Source of the DNA: Gillisia sp. Hel_I_86
GTDB taxonomy: Bacteria; Bacteroidota; Bacteroidia; Flavobacteriales; Flavobacteriaceae
Length of the DNA: 64,000 bases
Direction: 5' to 3'
Assembly (NCBI RefSeq): GCF_007827275.1
Contig: NZ_VISE01000001.1
Location: 2,294,001 to 2,358,000, forward strand
The position numbers and the translations under genes were made by a program. Below, piece by piece: positions 1-8,757 of the stretch. The notes beneath the pieces were generated by a model that ran no database searches, had not been told where the DNA came from, and was given only the letters and a program-made list of their open reading frames with translations. The first letter of the stretch is position 1, and the number at the start of each line of letters is the position of its first letter.

Positions 1-386
1 ATTAACGCAGGTTGATCATTTGCAGCATCACCGTGGGCAATATTACCACCAATAGTACCGACATTTCGAACAGAAGGATCGGCTGTTAGCTTAATGGCAT
101 CTGAAAAGATCGCATATTTTTGTTTGATTAACGGAGAGTATTCCATTTCCGATTGTGTTGTTAGAGCTCCTAATTTCAGGAAATCACCTTCTTCTTTAAT
201 ATAAGATAGGCCATCAATTTTACTGATGTCGATAATGTGTTCTGGAGAAGCGAATCGAAGTTTCATCATGGGAAGCAAACTATGCCCGCCAGACATATAC
301 TTTGCTTCTTCCCCATGGGTTTGAGACAAAGCAATGGCATCTTTAATAGATGTTGCTTTGTGATACGAGAAATTAGAAGGTATCAT
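1..386 (-). CDS. FAD-binding medium subunit of a xanthine/CO dehydrogenase-type molybdenum hydroxylase (partial)
   Basis: The first 128 residues are present; the 3' end lies outside the window. The protein starts at the ATG whose complement ends at 386. It shows the two FAD-binding loops of the CoxM/XdhB family: GGHSLLP at residues 33-39 and RNVGTIGGN at 107-115, the second followed by a conserved AHGD. In this family the subunit passes electrons from the molybdenum and iron-sulfur subunits to an acceptor; those partners should lie further left. It is the last visible gene of a leftward run after the two MobA-like genes, which fits cytidylated molybdopterin cofactor supply. The substrate (xanthine, aldehyde or CO) cannot be told from this subunit. 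Confidence 0.88.
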   Translation of the reverse strand, partial: MIPSNFSYHKATSIKDAIALSQTHGEEAKYMSGGHSLLPMMKLRFASPEHIIDISKIDGLSYIKEEGDFLKLGALTTQSEMEYSPLIKQKYAIFSDAIKLTADPSVRNVGTIGGNIAHGDAANDQPAL

Positions 387-537
387 ATAAATAAATGAAT
401 TAAAAGGTTATAAATTATATATATACCTAACAATCTAGTGAAAAAAAAGCATATCTGTATTTTTTACCACTAAAAAGTTAGTAATTCTAAAACAATTTTC
501 CTTAAAATTTATTATTTGATAGTTTAGATGATGTCTA
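387..537. other. Intergenic spacer upstream of the FAD subunit gene
   Basis: About 150 bases of very AT-rich sequence separate the nucleotidyltransferase from the FAD subunit gene. The spacing is long enough for a promoter of its own, but I see no convincing conserved element or hairpin. Confidence 0.4.
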
Positions 538-1140
538 TCACTGGTGCTTCCTGTAGTTATTGTAATCTTTTGGAGTATCGATGTCCTTAATTGCGTTATC
601 TGTTTTCAGTGTTATTTTATGTAACTTTTCTATGTTTTTACTAATCAAAGATTTAGCTCCTTCCATATATTCTAAATTTAGAAGATCCTCTTTAAAATGC
701 GAACTAAAAAATACCGGGTTTGCCGGAGTTTCATTAAAAAACGGTCTTACAATGATAGGATCTCCGTTATATACAGATTCAATTTTTAAAAGAATTTGAT
801 TGTATTCTTCTGTAGAAATAAATGGAAGATCTCCTAAGCAAATTAAATAACCTTTAGTGTTTTTTGAGGCTTCTTGAACACCGCGCTGTATCGATGTAGT
901 CATTCCCAATGCATAGTCTTTATTGTGAATAATTTTGACAGTAGTATTATTAGCTAGTAAATTTTCAATTCGCTCTTTATAATGACCCGTTATCACAATA
1001 GTTTCTTCAATAGAAGTTCCCGATAGTTGCCATAAGACTTCTTCAATAATGGTATGTGATTTAAAAGGCAAGTCTAATTTAAATTTTTTCATCCTAGAAG
1101 ACAAACCTGCCGCAAGCACAATTGCTGTAATATTTTTCAT
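538..1140 (-). CDS. mocA: MobA-like NTP transferase, probable molybdenum cofactor cytidylyltransferase
   Basis: A 200-residue protein with the NTP_transf_3 fold. The nucleotide-binding signature LAAGLSSRM is at residues 9-17, a lysine follows in the next loop, and GDLPF (103-107) supplies the metal-binding aspartate. Proteins of this size next to hydroxylase subunits and XdhC are typical MocA enzymes, which attach CMP to Mo-molybdopterin for the xanthine dehydrogenase family. It lies 5 bases downstream of the larger MobA-like gene and upstream of the FAD subunit, so all three are probably co-transcribed leftwards. The choice of CTP over GTP is inferred from context. Confidence 0.8.
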   Translation of the reverse strand: MKNITAIVLAAGLSSRMKKFKLDLPFKSHTIIEEVLWQLSGTSIEETIVITGHYKERIENLLANNTTVKIIHNKDYALGMTTSIQRGVQEASKNTKGYLICLGDLPFISTEEYNQILLKIESVYNGDPIIVRPFFNETPANPVFFSSHFKEDLLNLEYMEGAKSLISKNIEKLHKITLKTDNAIKDIDTPKDYNNYRKHQ

Positions 1141-1145
1141 AGTAT

Positions 1146-2291
1146 TTATGAAATTGTTTTAGAAAGCAATTCTAATACCTTATCACGTTCTTTAGATGTA
1201 TTAGCATTAAGTAAGACATCTTCATTCTCGAGTTTAACGATTTCAACATCACTATTAATAAGCACTTTTCGAGGACAAGAGTAGCCTAATGATAAATAGT
1301 GTAATAGGACAGCATAGGCTCGAGGTTCCCAGATAGTAATGAGAGGCTCGGGAAAATCGGTTTCTGAATTATAAAAACAAGTTGCCACTTTAGAAGGATT
1401 ACGCTTACTTACTAATGCCTCTAAAGTCTCTTTATTTAGTAGTGGAATATCACAAGCTATTGAAAACCAGGCCGAATCAGGGTTTTTCTGAAAAGCAGAC
1501 AAGAGTCCTCCGTAAGCTCCTAAACCTAAAAAAGAATCGGTTATCGCATCTGGAAATAAAGATGCCTGATCTGGTCTACACGATACAAACACATCCTCAC
1601 AAAATGGAGACAATATCTCTTGTAGGTAGGTATGTTGTGATACACCGTGATATTTCATAAAAACTTTATCGACTCCCATACGTGTGCTTTTTCCTCCACC
1701 TAAAATTAATCCTTGAATCTTTGGGATCCGGTTTTCTACAAGTTTTTTCACAAAGCCACTTATTATTTTTTCATCTGTCAGTAAGAAAACAGGCAGTTCT
1801 GCATATTTTGGGATCAACTCTTTAATATATTCAGGAATTTCTTTGTCTTCGTGATCAGTTCTTACAAGAGCAATTACATTCGTTAATGCTTCTTTTCTTT
1901 TAATAAGAGAGGCTTCTTTTTTTTTATCTATCATCACTATTTGATGATTCGCCTTCTCGTGGTTTCCATTAACCAAAATAAGCTGTGAGGAATTAAAAAA
2001 AGTATCCTGCTCGAACTTTGAAACTGTATTAAATACATTGAACTGATGATGGGTGATCTTATTTATAAAATTTTTAGTAAAAGCAACAGAAGGAGATTCT
2101 TTTTCATTATCGGTATGTGATGCGTGGTCGGCATCTACATAAGCTACAGAAAATTCATCCTGAAGTTGCTTGCCAATACTAGAAGCCAAGGTTTGGATAC
2201 GATTGCAATTACTTCCAAGGATGCTAATTTCGTTTCTCCCATAAAAACCTTTATCTGGTTTTGTTAACTTGCTATGCTGCTCGTGTTTCAT
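1146..2291 (-). CDS. mobA: Molybdenum cofactor guanylyltransferase MobA with an N-terminal MobB-like domain
   Basis: A 381-residue protein. The C-terminal half (from about 190) is MobA-like: ILGGGKSTRMG at 196-206 is the nucleotide loop and a CDIPLL motif near 280 carries the metal aspartate. MobA alone is usually about 195 residues, so residues 1-190 are an extra domain. That domain begins like the MobB P-loop NTPase (ILGSNCNR followed by a helix) but lacks the GK[ST] lysine, so it looks degenerate. MobA makes the guanine dinucleotide form of the cofactor. It is first in a leftward run with mocA and the hydroxylase and is divergent from the cysteine desulfurase gene. Confidence 0.78.
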   Translation of the reverse strand: MKHEQHSKLTKPDKGFYGRNEISILGSNCNRIQTLASSIGKQLQDEFSVAYVDADHASHTDNEKESPSVAFTKNFINKITHHQFNVFNTVSKFEQDTFFNSSQLILVNGNHEKANHQIVMIDKKKEASLIKRKEALTNVIALVRTDHEDKEIPEYIKELIPKYAELPVFLLTDEKIISGFVKKLVENRIPKIQGLILGGGKSTRMGVDKVFMKYHGVSQHTYLQEILSPFCEDVFVSCRPDQASLFPDAITDSFLGLGAYGGLLSAFQKNPDSAWFSIACDIPLLNKETLEALVSKRNPSKVATCFYNSETDFPEPLITIWEPRAYAVLLHYLSLGYSCPRKVLINSDVEIVKLENEDVLLNANTSKERDKVLELLSKTIS

Positions 2292-2441
2292 TGTTATTTT
2301 GTATATAATATTCTTAATGTCAAAAGAAGATGAACCTAAAAGTTAATTTTTTTTTATTTAAAAACCAAGTATGATAAATTATTTATAAAAACATCAATAT
2401 AAACCTTTAATTAATAAGTTATTTTTAATATTTTCACTAAT

Positions 2442-3626
2442 GTGAAATCACAATACTCACAAATATATTTAGACTACAATGCTACAACACCTTGCGATCA
2501 AGCTGTTGTTGATGTCATGTTTCCATATTTTAACACGCATTTTGGCAACGCTTCAAGTAGTCATCATCCTTTTGGGTGGTTAGCTAAAGATGCTATAGAT
2601 GAAGCTACTGAAGCTATATCTAAAACATTAGGAGTTTCATCAAAAGAGTTTGTGTACACTTCTGGTGCTACAGAAAGTATCAATGGGATTTTAAAAGGTC
2701 TTTATAGAAAAAACAAATCTAAACGCAATCATATTGTCACCACAAAAGCTGAACATAAAGCAGTGCTCGATGTTTGTAAATTTCTTGAATCTGAAGGTGC
2801 TTTAGTAACCTATCTCGATGTTACTTCGGATGGTTTGGTTGATATTCAACAACTAAAAGATTCAATTTCTAAAAACACCTTAGTCGTTTCTATACTCTAC
2901 GCTAACAATGAAACAGGTGTTATACAGCCACTAGATGTCATTTCGCGATTATGTAAAGCTAAGGGGAGTTTTCTCTTTTCAGATGCTACTCAAGCCTTAG
3001 GGAAAATTGAAATGAATGATTTTTTTGAACAGGTAGATTTTGCGTGTTTTTCCGGACATAAACTATACGGTCCTAAAGGTATTGGTCTTAGTTTTATTAA
3101 AGAAAAAAACGCCAATAACATCGATGCTTTTATTCACGGAGGCGGGCAACAACGCTCATTGAGAGGAGGTACTTATAATACGCCTGCTATTGTTGGTCTT
3201 TCTAAAGCTATAGTGCTGGCAGAAAAATCTTTAACTAAAGAAACAAAGCGTTTAAAAGATTTGAGAAATCAGCTTCAAGATGGGTTATCTGCAATTGAGG
3301 AATCTATTGTTAATGGCAAGAATGTTAATAGATTACCCAACACACTTAATATATCTTTTAAGTATATAGATGGTGTAAATTTACTTCGCGGCTTGAGTAG
3401 ATTCTTAGCTGTTTCAAATGGATCTGCTTGTAACTCTGCAGAGGTAAACCCTTCGCACGTGTTAATAGCGATGGACATTCCTGCTACCTTAGCTTTTTCA
3501 AGCTTACGATTTAGCTTGGGGCGTTTTACTTCATCAGAAGATATTAAAAACACAATTAATATTGTGACTAATGAAGTCGCAAAACAACGCAAGTCTAATA
3601 TTCTTTGGGAACGAAGAGATTCTTAA
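2442..3626 (+). CDS. Class V aminotransferase, cysteine desulfurase (NifS/IscS-like)
   Basis: A 394-residue PLP enzyme that takes sulfur from cysteine as a persulfide. Visible landmarks are the LDYNATTP start (10-17), His105 in AEHKAV, the PLP lysine Lys207 in SGHKLYG and the catalytic Cys330 in NGSACNS. I accept a GTG start at 2442: an ATG overlapping it is followed at once by a stop, and the family motif begins only 10 residues in. The position between mobA and xdhC suggests a dedicated sulfur donor for cofactor sulfuration of the hydroxylase or for MoaD thiocarboxylation, rather than general Fe-S assembly. No isc or suf genes are nearby. Confidence 0.85.
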   Translation: MKSQYSQIYLDYNATTPCDQAVVDVMFPYFNTHFGNASSSHHPFGWLAKDAIDEATEAISKTLGVSSKEFVYTSGATESINGILKGLYRKNKSKRNHIVTTKAEHKAVLDVCKFLESEGALVTYLDVTSDGLVDIQQLKDSISKNTLVVSILYANNETGVIQPLDVISRLCKAKGSFLFSDATQALGKIEMNDFFEQVDFACFSGHKLYGPKGIGLSFIKEKNANNIDAFIHGGGQQRSLRGGTYNTPAIVGLSKAIVLAEKSLTKETKRLKDLRNQLQDGLSAIEESIVNGKNVNRLPNTLNISFKYIDGVNLLRGLSRFLAVSNGSACNSAEVNPSHVLIAMDIPATLAFSSLRFSLGRFTSSEDIKNTINIVTNEVAKQRKSNILWERRDS

Positions 3627-3662
3627 TCTTAATTATTTAAAATATCTAAGATCCTTACTAAT

Positions 3663-4775
3663 TTAAAATCTGTCGTGAATAGGTTTTTCCTTATCTCTCA
3701 ACATTCCTCCGTTTTTATTAGAAAACACTCCTAAAATTTCCGCAAAAATACTTGTAGCAATTTCTTCAGGTGTATTAGCTCCTATTTCTAAACCACAAGG
3801 TGCATAAATACGCTGAAGTTGCTCCTCTGTAATTGGAGTGCCGGAATTTAAAAAATCAGATTTCATTTTTTCAAACCGCTTTTTAGGTCCCAAACTAGCA
3901 ATGTAAGGTGCTGGACTTTGCAATGTCTTTTTAAGATTTATGGTATCAGTTTTATAATCGTGAGCCATTAAAATCACAGCTGTTCGATCATCAATTTGTG
4001 GTCGCTTATTTTCATCTTTACTGTAAATATGCTTTACAGAGTCGAGTCTATCTTTTTTTAATTTTTGTAAATTACCTACTAAACTCACTTCCCAATCGAG
4101 TACCTGTGCAAGGTCAATCATTGGGTATACATCATAGTTATCGCCGTAGATAACAAGATGAAATTGTGGAGGAATAAGCTCAATAAAAGCACTTATTTCA
4201 AGCTTGCCTATAGTGTAATTATAAATTCGGGATTTTTTGGTGTCCAGAACCTTAAGGATATCTTTTGTAAGCATGTTTTTTAATTCGGAATGCTTACATC
4301 CTTCCAGAGTTTGTGTCTCTGTATCATAATAATAAGTATGCCCTAGTGGAATATTTTCATCAGATTTATTAGTTGCTGTTACAGTAACCAGAATATGGGA
4401 TTTTCTTGAGGAAATACATTTTTCTAACAAGCTAATGGTATTATTCTTTGAAGTGATAGGAGAAATTAAGACATCAATTATTCCGTTACATCCAAGTCCT
4501 ACACCTATTTGGCTTTCATCATCTTTCGTGGTGTCGTATGTTACAATTGAAGGTTCCTCTTTAAGGATAGCTATTTGGGATCGTTTTAAAGCATCGCCTT
4601 CCAGACATCCACCACTAATACCACCTTCAAAAATGCCCGATTCAAAAACAAGCATTCGTGCGCCTTCTCTCCGATATGAGGATTCCTCAACTCTAACAAC
4701 CTGAGCAATAGCGGATTTCTCAGAAGAAGTACTGTAAAAGTTATATAATTTTATAATGGATTTTATTTCTTTCAT
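3663..4775 (-). CDS. xdhC: XdhC/CoxI family molybdenum cofactor insertion protein
   Basis: A 370-residue protein with both halves of the family: an N-terminal XdhC_CoxI domain (SSYRREGARM at 32-41, GGISGGCLEGD at 51-61) and a C-terminal Rossmann-like XdhC_C domain starting near residue 205. XdhC binds mature cofactor, holds it for sulfuration with a cysteine desulfurase, and inserts it into xanthine-dehydrogenase-type apoenzyme. The presence of a desulfurase gene converging on it and of a hydroxylase subunit at the window edge fits that role. It is divergent from moaA, with a long inverted repeat in the shared intergenic region. Confidence 0.87.
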   Translation of the reverse strand: MKEIKSIIKLYNFYSTSSEKSAIAQVVRVEESSYRREGARMLVFESGIFEGGISGGCLEGDALKRSQIAILKEEPSIVTYDTTKDDESQIGVGLGCNGIIDVLISPITSKNNTISLLEKCISSRKSHILVTVTATNKSDENIPLGHTYYYDTETQTLEGCKHSELKNMLTKDILKVLDTKKSRIYNYTIGKLEISAFIELIPPQFHLVIYGDNYDVYPMIDLAQVLDWEVSLVGNLQKLKKDRLDSVKHIYSKDENKRPQIDDRTAVILMAHDYKTDTINLKKTLQSPAPYIASLGPKKRFEKMKSDFLNSGTPITEEQLQRIYAPCGLEIGANTPEEIATSIFAEILGVFSNKNGGMLRDKEKPIHDRF

Positions 4776-4803
4776 TATGATATCTCTCTGTTTTTTTTCA
4801 TTA

Positions 4804-4838
4804 AAACTACAATAAAACTATAAATTTTATCGTAGTTT
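4804..4838. promoter_or_regulatory. Inverted repeat between divergent xdhC and moaA
   Basis: Arms at 4804-4817 and 4825-4838 match at 13 of 14 positions with a 7-base spacer. The repeat sits 29 bases before the xdhC start and 46 bases before moaA, so one bound dimer could control both. There is no U-tract, which argues against a terminator. The regulator is unknown. Confidence 0.5.
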
Positions 4839-4883
4839 ACTTCTTTACTTAAAAATATATGAATATTCCAAAACACCAATATA

Positions 4884-5873
4884 ATGCAGCTTAAAGACAG
4901 TTTTGATAGAACAATAGATTATATACGTATTGGAGTTACAGACCGTTGTAATTTAAGATGTTTTTATTGTATGCCTAAAGAAGGGATACCTTACGAGCCT
5001 AAAGCAGATTTATTGAGTTATGAAGAAATTATCAGGCTTCTCGATGTTTTAGGAAATCTTGGTTTTAAAAAAGTTAGGTTTACTGGAGGAGAACCTTTTT
5101 TACGAAAGGATTTTATAACACTTTTAGAGAAGACTCACCAATTATCTCATTATAAGGAAATTCGTATTACTACCAATGGAACTCTGATGACCCAACACAT
5201 TCCGAAACTTAAAGAATTAGGCATTGACACTATAAATTTAAGTCTCGACACTTTGGATGCAGAACGCTTTAAGGAGATTACCAGACGAGATGATTTCAGT
5301 AAAGTGATAGACGCCTTTCACACGCTATTAGATGAAGGTTTTACCTTGAAAATTAATGCTGTTGTAATGAACGGAATTAACACAGAAGATATCCTTCCAT
5401 TGGTGGCCTTGGCGGAAGAGCATCCTGTAAGTATTCGATTTATTGAGGAGATGCCATTTAATGGTGGTTATAAAGAAAATGACACCAAATTTAATGCGAC
5501 GGATATTTTTGATACGATAAAAAATAAATATGCAAGCCTTTCAGCTAAAACAGGAAAGCATGGAGACACAGCAACTAATTATACTATTGATGGTTTTAAA
5601 GGTGATGTTGGAATAATTGCAGCCTTTTCACGCACTTTCTGTAACACCTGTAACCGACTACGTATTACACCTAAAGGTGATATAAAAACGTGTTTGTATG
5701 ATGGCGGAACTTTTAGCATAAGAGATTTTATACGCTCTGGTGTGACTGATGAACAAATAGCCAATAAATTTATTGAACTTATTAAACTAAAGCCCGAAAA
5801 TGGCTTTGTAGCTGAAGAAGGAATAAAAAAATCTCCTGTACGTGGAGAAAGTATGAGTACTATAGGTGGTTAA
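4884..5873 (+). CDS. moaA: GTP 3',8-cyclase MoaA
   Basis: A 329-residue radical SAM enzyme for the first step of molybdopterin synthesis: GTP to 3',8-cyclo-GTP. The N-terminal cluster motif CNLRCFYC gives Cys22, Cys26 and Cys29. The second 4Fe-4S site is in FCNTCNR near residue 255, with a third cysteine 14 residues on. The C-terminal double glycine needed for activity is present (STIGG). It opens the rightward Moco operon and its stop codon is 4 bases from the moeA start. A second, broken MoaA C-terminus exists at about 10060-10173. Confidence 0.97.
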   Translation: MQLKDSFDRTIDYIRIGVTDRCNLRCFYCMPKEGIPYEPKADLLSYEEIIRLLDVLGNLGFKKVRFTGGEPFLRKDFITLLEKTHQLSHYKEIRITTNGTLMTQHIPKLKELGIDTINLSLDTLDAERFKEITRRDDFSKVIDAFHTLLDEGFTLKINAVVMNGINTEDILPLVALAEEHPVSIRFIEEMPFNGGYKENDTKFNATDIFDTIKNKYASLSAKTGKHGDTATNYTIDGFKGDVGIIAAFSRTFCNTCNRLRITPKGDIKTCLYDGGTFSIRDFIRSGVTDEQIANKFIELIKLKPENGFVAEEGIKKSPVRGESMSTIGG

Positions 5874-5877
5874 AAAA

Positions 5878-7092
5878 ATGAATAGAACGTTTATAACATA
5901 TAAGGAAGCACTACAGATTTTGGAAGATAATAAGACATCTTTTCCAACTATTTCTGTCCCAATAAACGATTGTGGAGGAGGATTTCTTGCTGAGGATCTA
6001 ATTGCAGATAGGGACTTTCCACCATATCACAGAGTGACAATGGATGGCATAGCCATTCGACACAGGACTTTTGAAAATGACACACATATATTTCCTATTC
6101 AGGAAGTGGCACCAGCTGGGACAGCACAAAAAACATTAGCTGATGTTAATAATTGTATCGAAGTAATGACAGGAGCCATACTTCCCAAAAAAACAGATAC
6201 CGTTATTCGTTATGAAGATCTTGATATTAAAGATGGCCTTGCCCGAATAACTATTGATACGATTACTAAAAGACAAAATGTACATTTTAAAGGGATAGAT
6301 ATAACAGAAAATACTGTTATTAAAAAGGCAGGACAACAAATTTCCAGTGCCGAAATTAATGTTGCTGCAGCAACAGGTATGGATAAGGTTCTGGTTCGTA
6401 AAATGCCTAAAGTGGTTATTATTTCTACTGGAGACGAATTGGTAGATGTACATGAAAAACCACTTGAACATCAAATACGAAGATCCAATGTATATGGTAT
6501 TAAAAACACCTTTAGAGAATGGGGTATTCCTGCTGAATTAAAACACCTGCCCGATAATAAGGAAGAAATAGAAACCATCATTGCTGGCTTTCTTATAGAC
6601 TTTGATATGCTAGTTATTACAGGTGGAGTTTCTAAAGGTAAATTTGACTACTTACCAGATGTGCTTACCAAACTTGGTGTTGTCAAACATTTTCATAAAA
6701 TACAACAGCGACCCGGTAAACCATTTTGGTTTGGGACTAAAGGTAAAGACACACACGTTTTTGCATTGCCCGGCAACCCTGTTTCTTCATTTGTGTGTCT
6801 ATATGCATATATTCGGTTTTGGCTTCAAAAGTCTTTACGAATTGAAGACGAGCCAACCTATGCTGCTCTTAGCGAAGACATAATATTCAATCCTGACCTA
6901 GTGTTTTTCACAGAAGTAAAAATAAGCAGTGATCCAAATGGAACATTAAATGCACAGCCTATTTTTGGGAATGGCTCAGGAGATTTCATCAATCTTGTTA
7001 ATACTGATGGATTTTTAATCCTTCCGCAGGAAAAGAAAGTTTTTAAAAAAGGGGAGGCATATCCCTTTATATCCTATAGAAATAAATTATGA
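5878..7092 (+). CDS. moeA: Molybdopterin molybdenumtransferase MoeA
   Basis: About 404 residues. MoeA hydrolyses adenylated molybdopterin and inserts molybdate. Recognisable parts are the N-terminal MoeA_N segment with DRDFPPYHRVTMDGIA, the central MoCF_biosynth domain with STGDEL and ITGGVSKGKFD, and the LPGNPVSS loop, followed by the C-terminal beta domain. I prefer the ATG at 5878, immediately after the moaA stop, to an upstream GTG at 5866 that would overlap moaA by 8 bases. It is translationally close to both neighbours. Confidence 0.95.
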   Translation: MNRTFITYKEALQILEDNKTSFPTISVPINDCGGGFLAEDLIADRDFPPYHRVTMDGIAIRHRTFENDTHIFPIQEVAPAGTAQKTLADVNNCIEVMTGAILPKKTDTVIRYEDLDIKDGLARITIDTITKRQNVHFKGIDITENTVIKKAGQQISSAEINVAAATGMDKVLVRKMPKVVIISTGDELVDVHEKPLEHQIRRSNVYGIKNTFREWGIPAELKHLPDNKEEIETIIAGFLIDFDMLVITGGVSKGKFDYLPDVLTKLGVVKHFHKIQQRPGKPFWFGTKGKDTHVFALPGNPVSSFVCLYAYIRFWLQKSLRIEDEPTYAALSEDIIFNPDLVFFTEVKISSDPNGTLNAQPIFGNGSGDFINLVNTDGFLILPQEKKVFKKGEAYPFISYRNKL

Positions 7093-7096
7093 CATT

Positions 7097-7561
7097 ATGG
7101 AATCAGAAAACACATCCTGTTGCAACAGTCAAGAAACAGCCGTTCTAAAAAAAGCCCATACTTTTAAAAGTGGGCTAATGTCATTTTTATCGACTGCCTT
7201 AATAATTGTGTTGCCTAAATGCCCTTTTTGCGTTGCAGCTTATTCTGGTGCCATCCTGATGTTTTTTGATGTAGAAAATGAAGCATTAATCCCTTTCTTT
7301 TTACATGGAAAACCAGTTTTAGGAGTTGTAATTATTGCATTAATATTCTTTAATTTCAATACTAAAAAATCTAAAATTGCTTTAAGTATTTCTATTTTTG
7401 CTCTTATTTTATTATTATTATCTACCTACGGAAATATTCGTTTAGTACCAGATTGGATTATCTATATTGGTTTTCTTTTTGCAGTTTGGTATAATGGTAA
7501 TTTCCGATATTTTTACAACTTTTTAAAAACAAGTAAACTTGCAAAAGCACTTAAGCACTAA
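7097..7561 (+). CDS. Small integral membrane protein of unknown function with a CPFC motif
   Basis: A 154-residue protein with about four predicted membrane segments (roughly 26-45, 65-85, 92-112 and 115-135). The N-terminus has a CC pair, and a CPFC motif lies at the end of the first membrane segment, in the sequence KCPFCVAAYSG. It sits 4 bases after moeA and 11 bases before moaD, so it is inside the Moco operon. I do not recognise the family. The CPFC motif could bind metal or do thiol chemistry; a role in molybdate or sulfur handling is only a guess from position. Confidence 0.7.
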   Translation: MESENTSCCNSQETAVLKKAHTFKSGLMSFLSTALIIVLPKCPFCVAAYSGAILMFFDVENEALIPFFLHGKPVLGVVIIALIFFNFNTKKSKIALSISIFALILLLLSTYGNIRLVPDWIIYIGFLFAVWYNGNFRYFYNFLKTSKLAKALKH

Positions 7562-7572
7562 TATAAAAAGCA

Positions 7573-7815
7573 ATGAAGATACTATTGTTTGGCATTTCAA
7601 AAGATATTGTTGGAGCATCCTCTCTACTAATAAATGATGGAAAAAAAACCCCCACAACAGTTAAAGAATTAAAACAATTCATTTCTAATAAATACCCTGA
7701 ATTTAATACACTTTCTTCTTTAGCGATTGCTGTAAATAGTAATTATGCAGATGATACAACATTGCTACAAGAGGAAGATGAAATCGCAATTATACCGCCT
7801 GTAAGCGGAGGATGA
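7573..7815 (+). CDS. moaD: Molybdopterin synthase sulfur carrier subunit MoaD
   Basis: An 80-residue ubiquitin-like protein ending in the diagnostic SGG, whose C-terminal glycine is adenylated and then thiocarboxylated. It is the small subunit of molybdopterin synthase. Its stop overlaps the moaE start by 4 bases (ATGA), so the two subunits are translationally coupled. Confidence 0.95.
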   Translation: MKILLFGISKDIVGASSLLINDGKKTPTTVKELKQFISNKYPEFNTLSSLAIAVNSNYADDTTLLQEEDEIAIIPPVSGG

Positions 7816-8234
7816 TTATGAAAATAGATATTCAAATAGTAAACGATATAGATACCACAAAGGTATACCAACAACTATCTCATCCAGAAAGCGGAGGTAT
7901 TTGTGTTTTTATAGGAAGTGTTCGTAATACTACTCAAAATAAAAAAGTTGAAGCTCTTGATTTTGAGACCTATGAAAAGATGGCCATTAAAGAAATGCAG
8001 GTTATAGCAGAGGAAGCTATTCGTAAATGGAAATTAAATAAAGTAATACTACACCACGCTCACGGAAAAAAAGAAGTAGAAGACCCTGTAGTTATGGTTG
8101 GCGCTTCGTCTGCACACCGAGATGCTTGTTTTGAAGCCTGCCGTTACCTTATAGACACACTTAAAGAGCGTGTTCCTATTTGGAAAAAGGAATTCTTTAC
8201 CAATAAAACTGTATGGGTATCTGCCCATCCATAA
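7812..8234 (+). CDS. moaE: Molybdopterin synthase catalytic subunit MoaE
   Basis: A 140-residue large subunit of molybdopterin synthase, which converts cyclic pyranopterin monophosphate to molybdopterin. Family motifs are GSVRNTTQ near 36, FETYEKMA near 55, HAHGKKEVED near 81 and the C-terminal VPIWKKE carrying the active-site lysine. Two start codons (7812 and 7818) are possible; the first overlaps moaD by 4 bases. The reading frame of the next gene can be extended back into this one, but that extension is not coding. Confidence 0.95.
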   Translation: MIMKIDIQIVNDIDTTKVYQQLSHPESGGICVFIGSVRNTTQNKKVEALDFETYEKMAIKEMQVIAEEAIRKWKLNKVILHHAHGKKEVEDPVVMVGASSAHRDACFEACRYLIDTLKERVPIWKKEFFTNKTVWVSAHP

Positions 8235-8277
8235 AGATGCTTATTTACGTACGCGTAATCTACAATACAATGAAATT

Positions 8278-8757
8278 ATGAGTCACAAATTATCACATAT
8301 AGATGAATCCGGAAATGCTGCAATGGTAGATGTTTCAGCTAAAGAAGCAACTACTCGAATTGCAATAGCATCTGGAAAGATCTCATTTCCTCCAAAAGTT
8401 TTTGAAACCTTGAAATCTCAAGATTTTTTAAATAAAAAAGGGAGTATCACTCAAACTGCCATTATTGCCGGCATCCAAGCCGTAAAACAAACGGCAAACC
8501 TAATTCCTTTATGCCATCAATTGCCCTTGTCTAAAATAAATATAGAGGTGACTCCGGTAGTAAATGCTTTAAATATTGTGTGTGAAGTAAAATGCAACGA
8601 ACGCACAGGTGTAGAAATGGAAGCCCTTACAGGTGTGAGTATATGTGCATTGACTATTTACGACATGTGTAAAGCACTGTCGCAAGATCTTAAGATTTCT
8701 GATATTCAACTTGAAAAGAAAGAAGGTGGGAAATCAAATTTTACTCGCCAAATTTAA
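8278..8757 (+). CDS. moaC: Cyclic pyranopterin monophosphate synthase MoaC
   Basis: About 159 residues, the normal MoaC length, starting from the ATG at 8278 with SHKLSHIDESG and MVDVS. MoaC converts 3',8-cyclo-GTP to cyclic pyranopterin monophosphate. Conserved parts seen are CHQLPLSK near 79, GVEMEALTGVS near 116 and a closing EGGKSNF. A longer frame opens at 8170 inside moaE but lacks family similarity, so I reject it. Its stop codon shares a base with the next gene's ATG. Confidence 0.95.
   Translation: MSHKLSHIDESGNAAMVDVSAKEATTRIAIASGKISFPPKVFETLKSQDFLNKKGSITQTAIIAGIQAVKQTANLIPLCHQLPLSKINIEVTPVVNALNIVCEVKCNERTGVEMEALTGVSICALTIYDMCKALSQDLKISDIQLEKKEGGKSNFTRQI

Noticed and set aside
4776-4883. 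Moco riboswitch before moaA
   Set aside because: Region is too short and lacks the multi-stem architecture; only a simple inverted repeat is present.
5866-5877. GTG start for moeA overlapping moaA
   Set aside because: Adds four residues before a normal ATG directly after the moaA stop.
8170-8277. Upstream extension of moaC
   Set aside because: Lies in moaE, has no MoaC similarity; the family start is at 8278.
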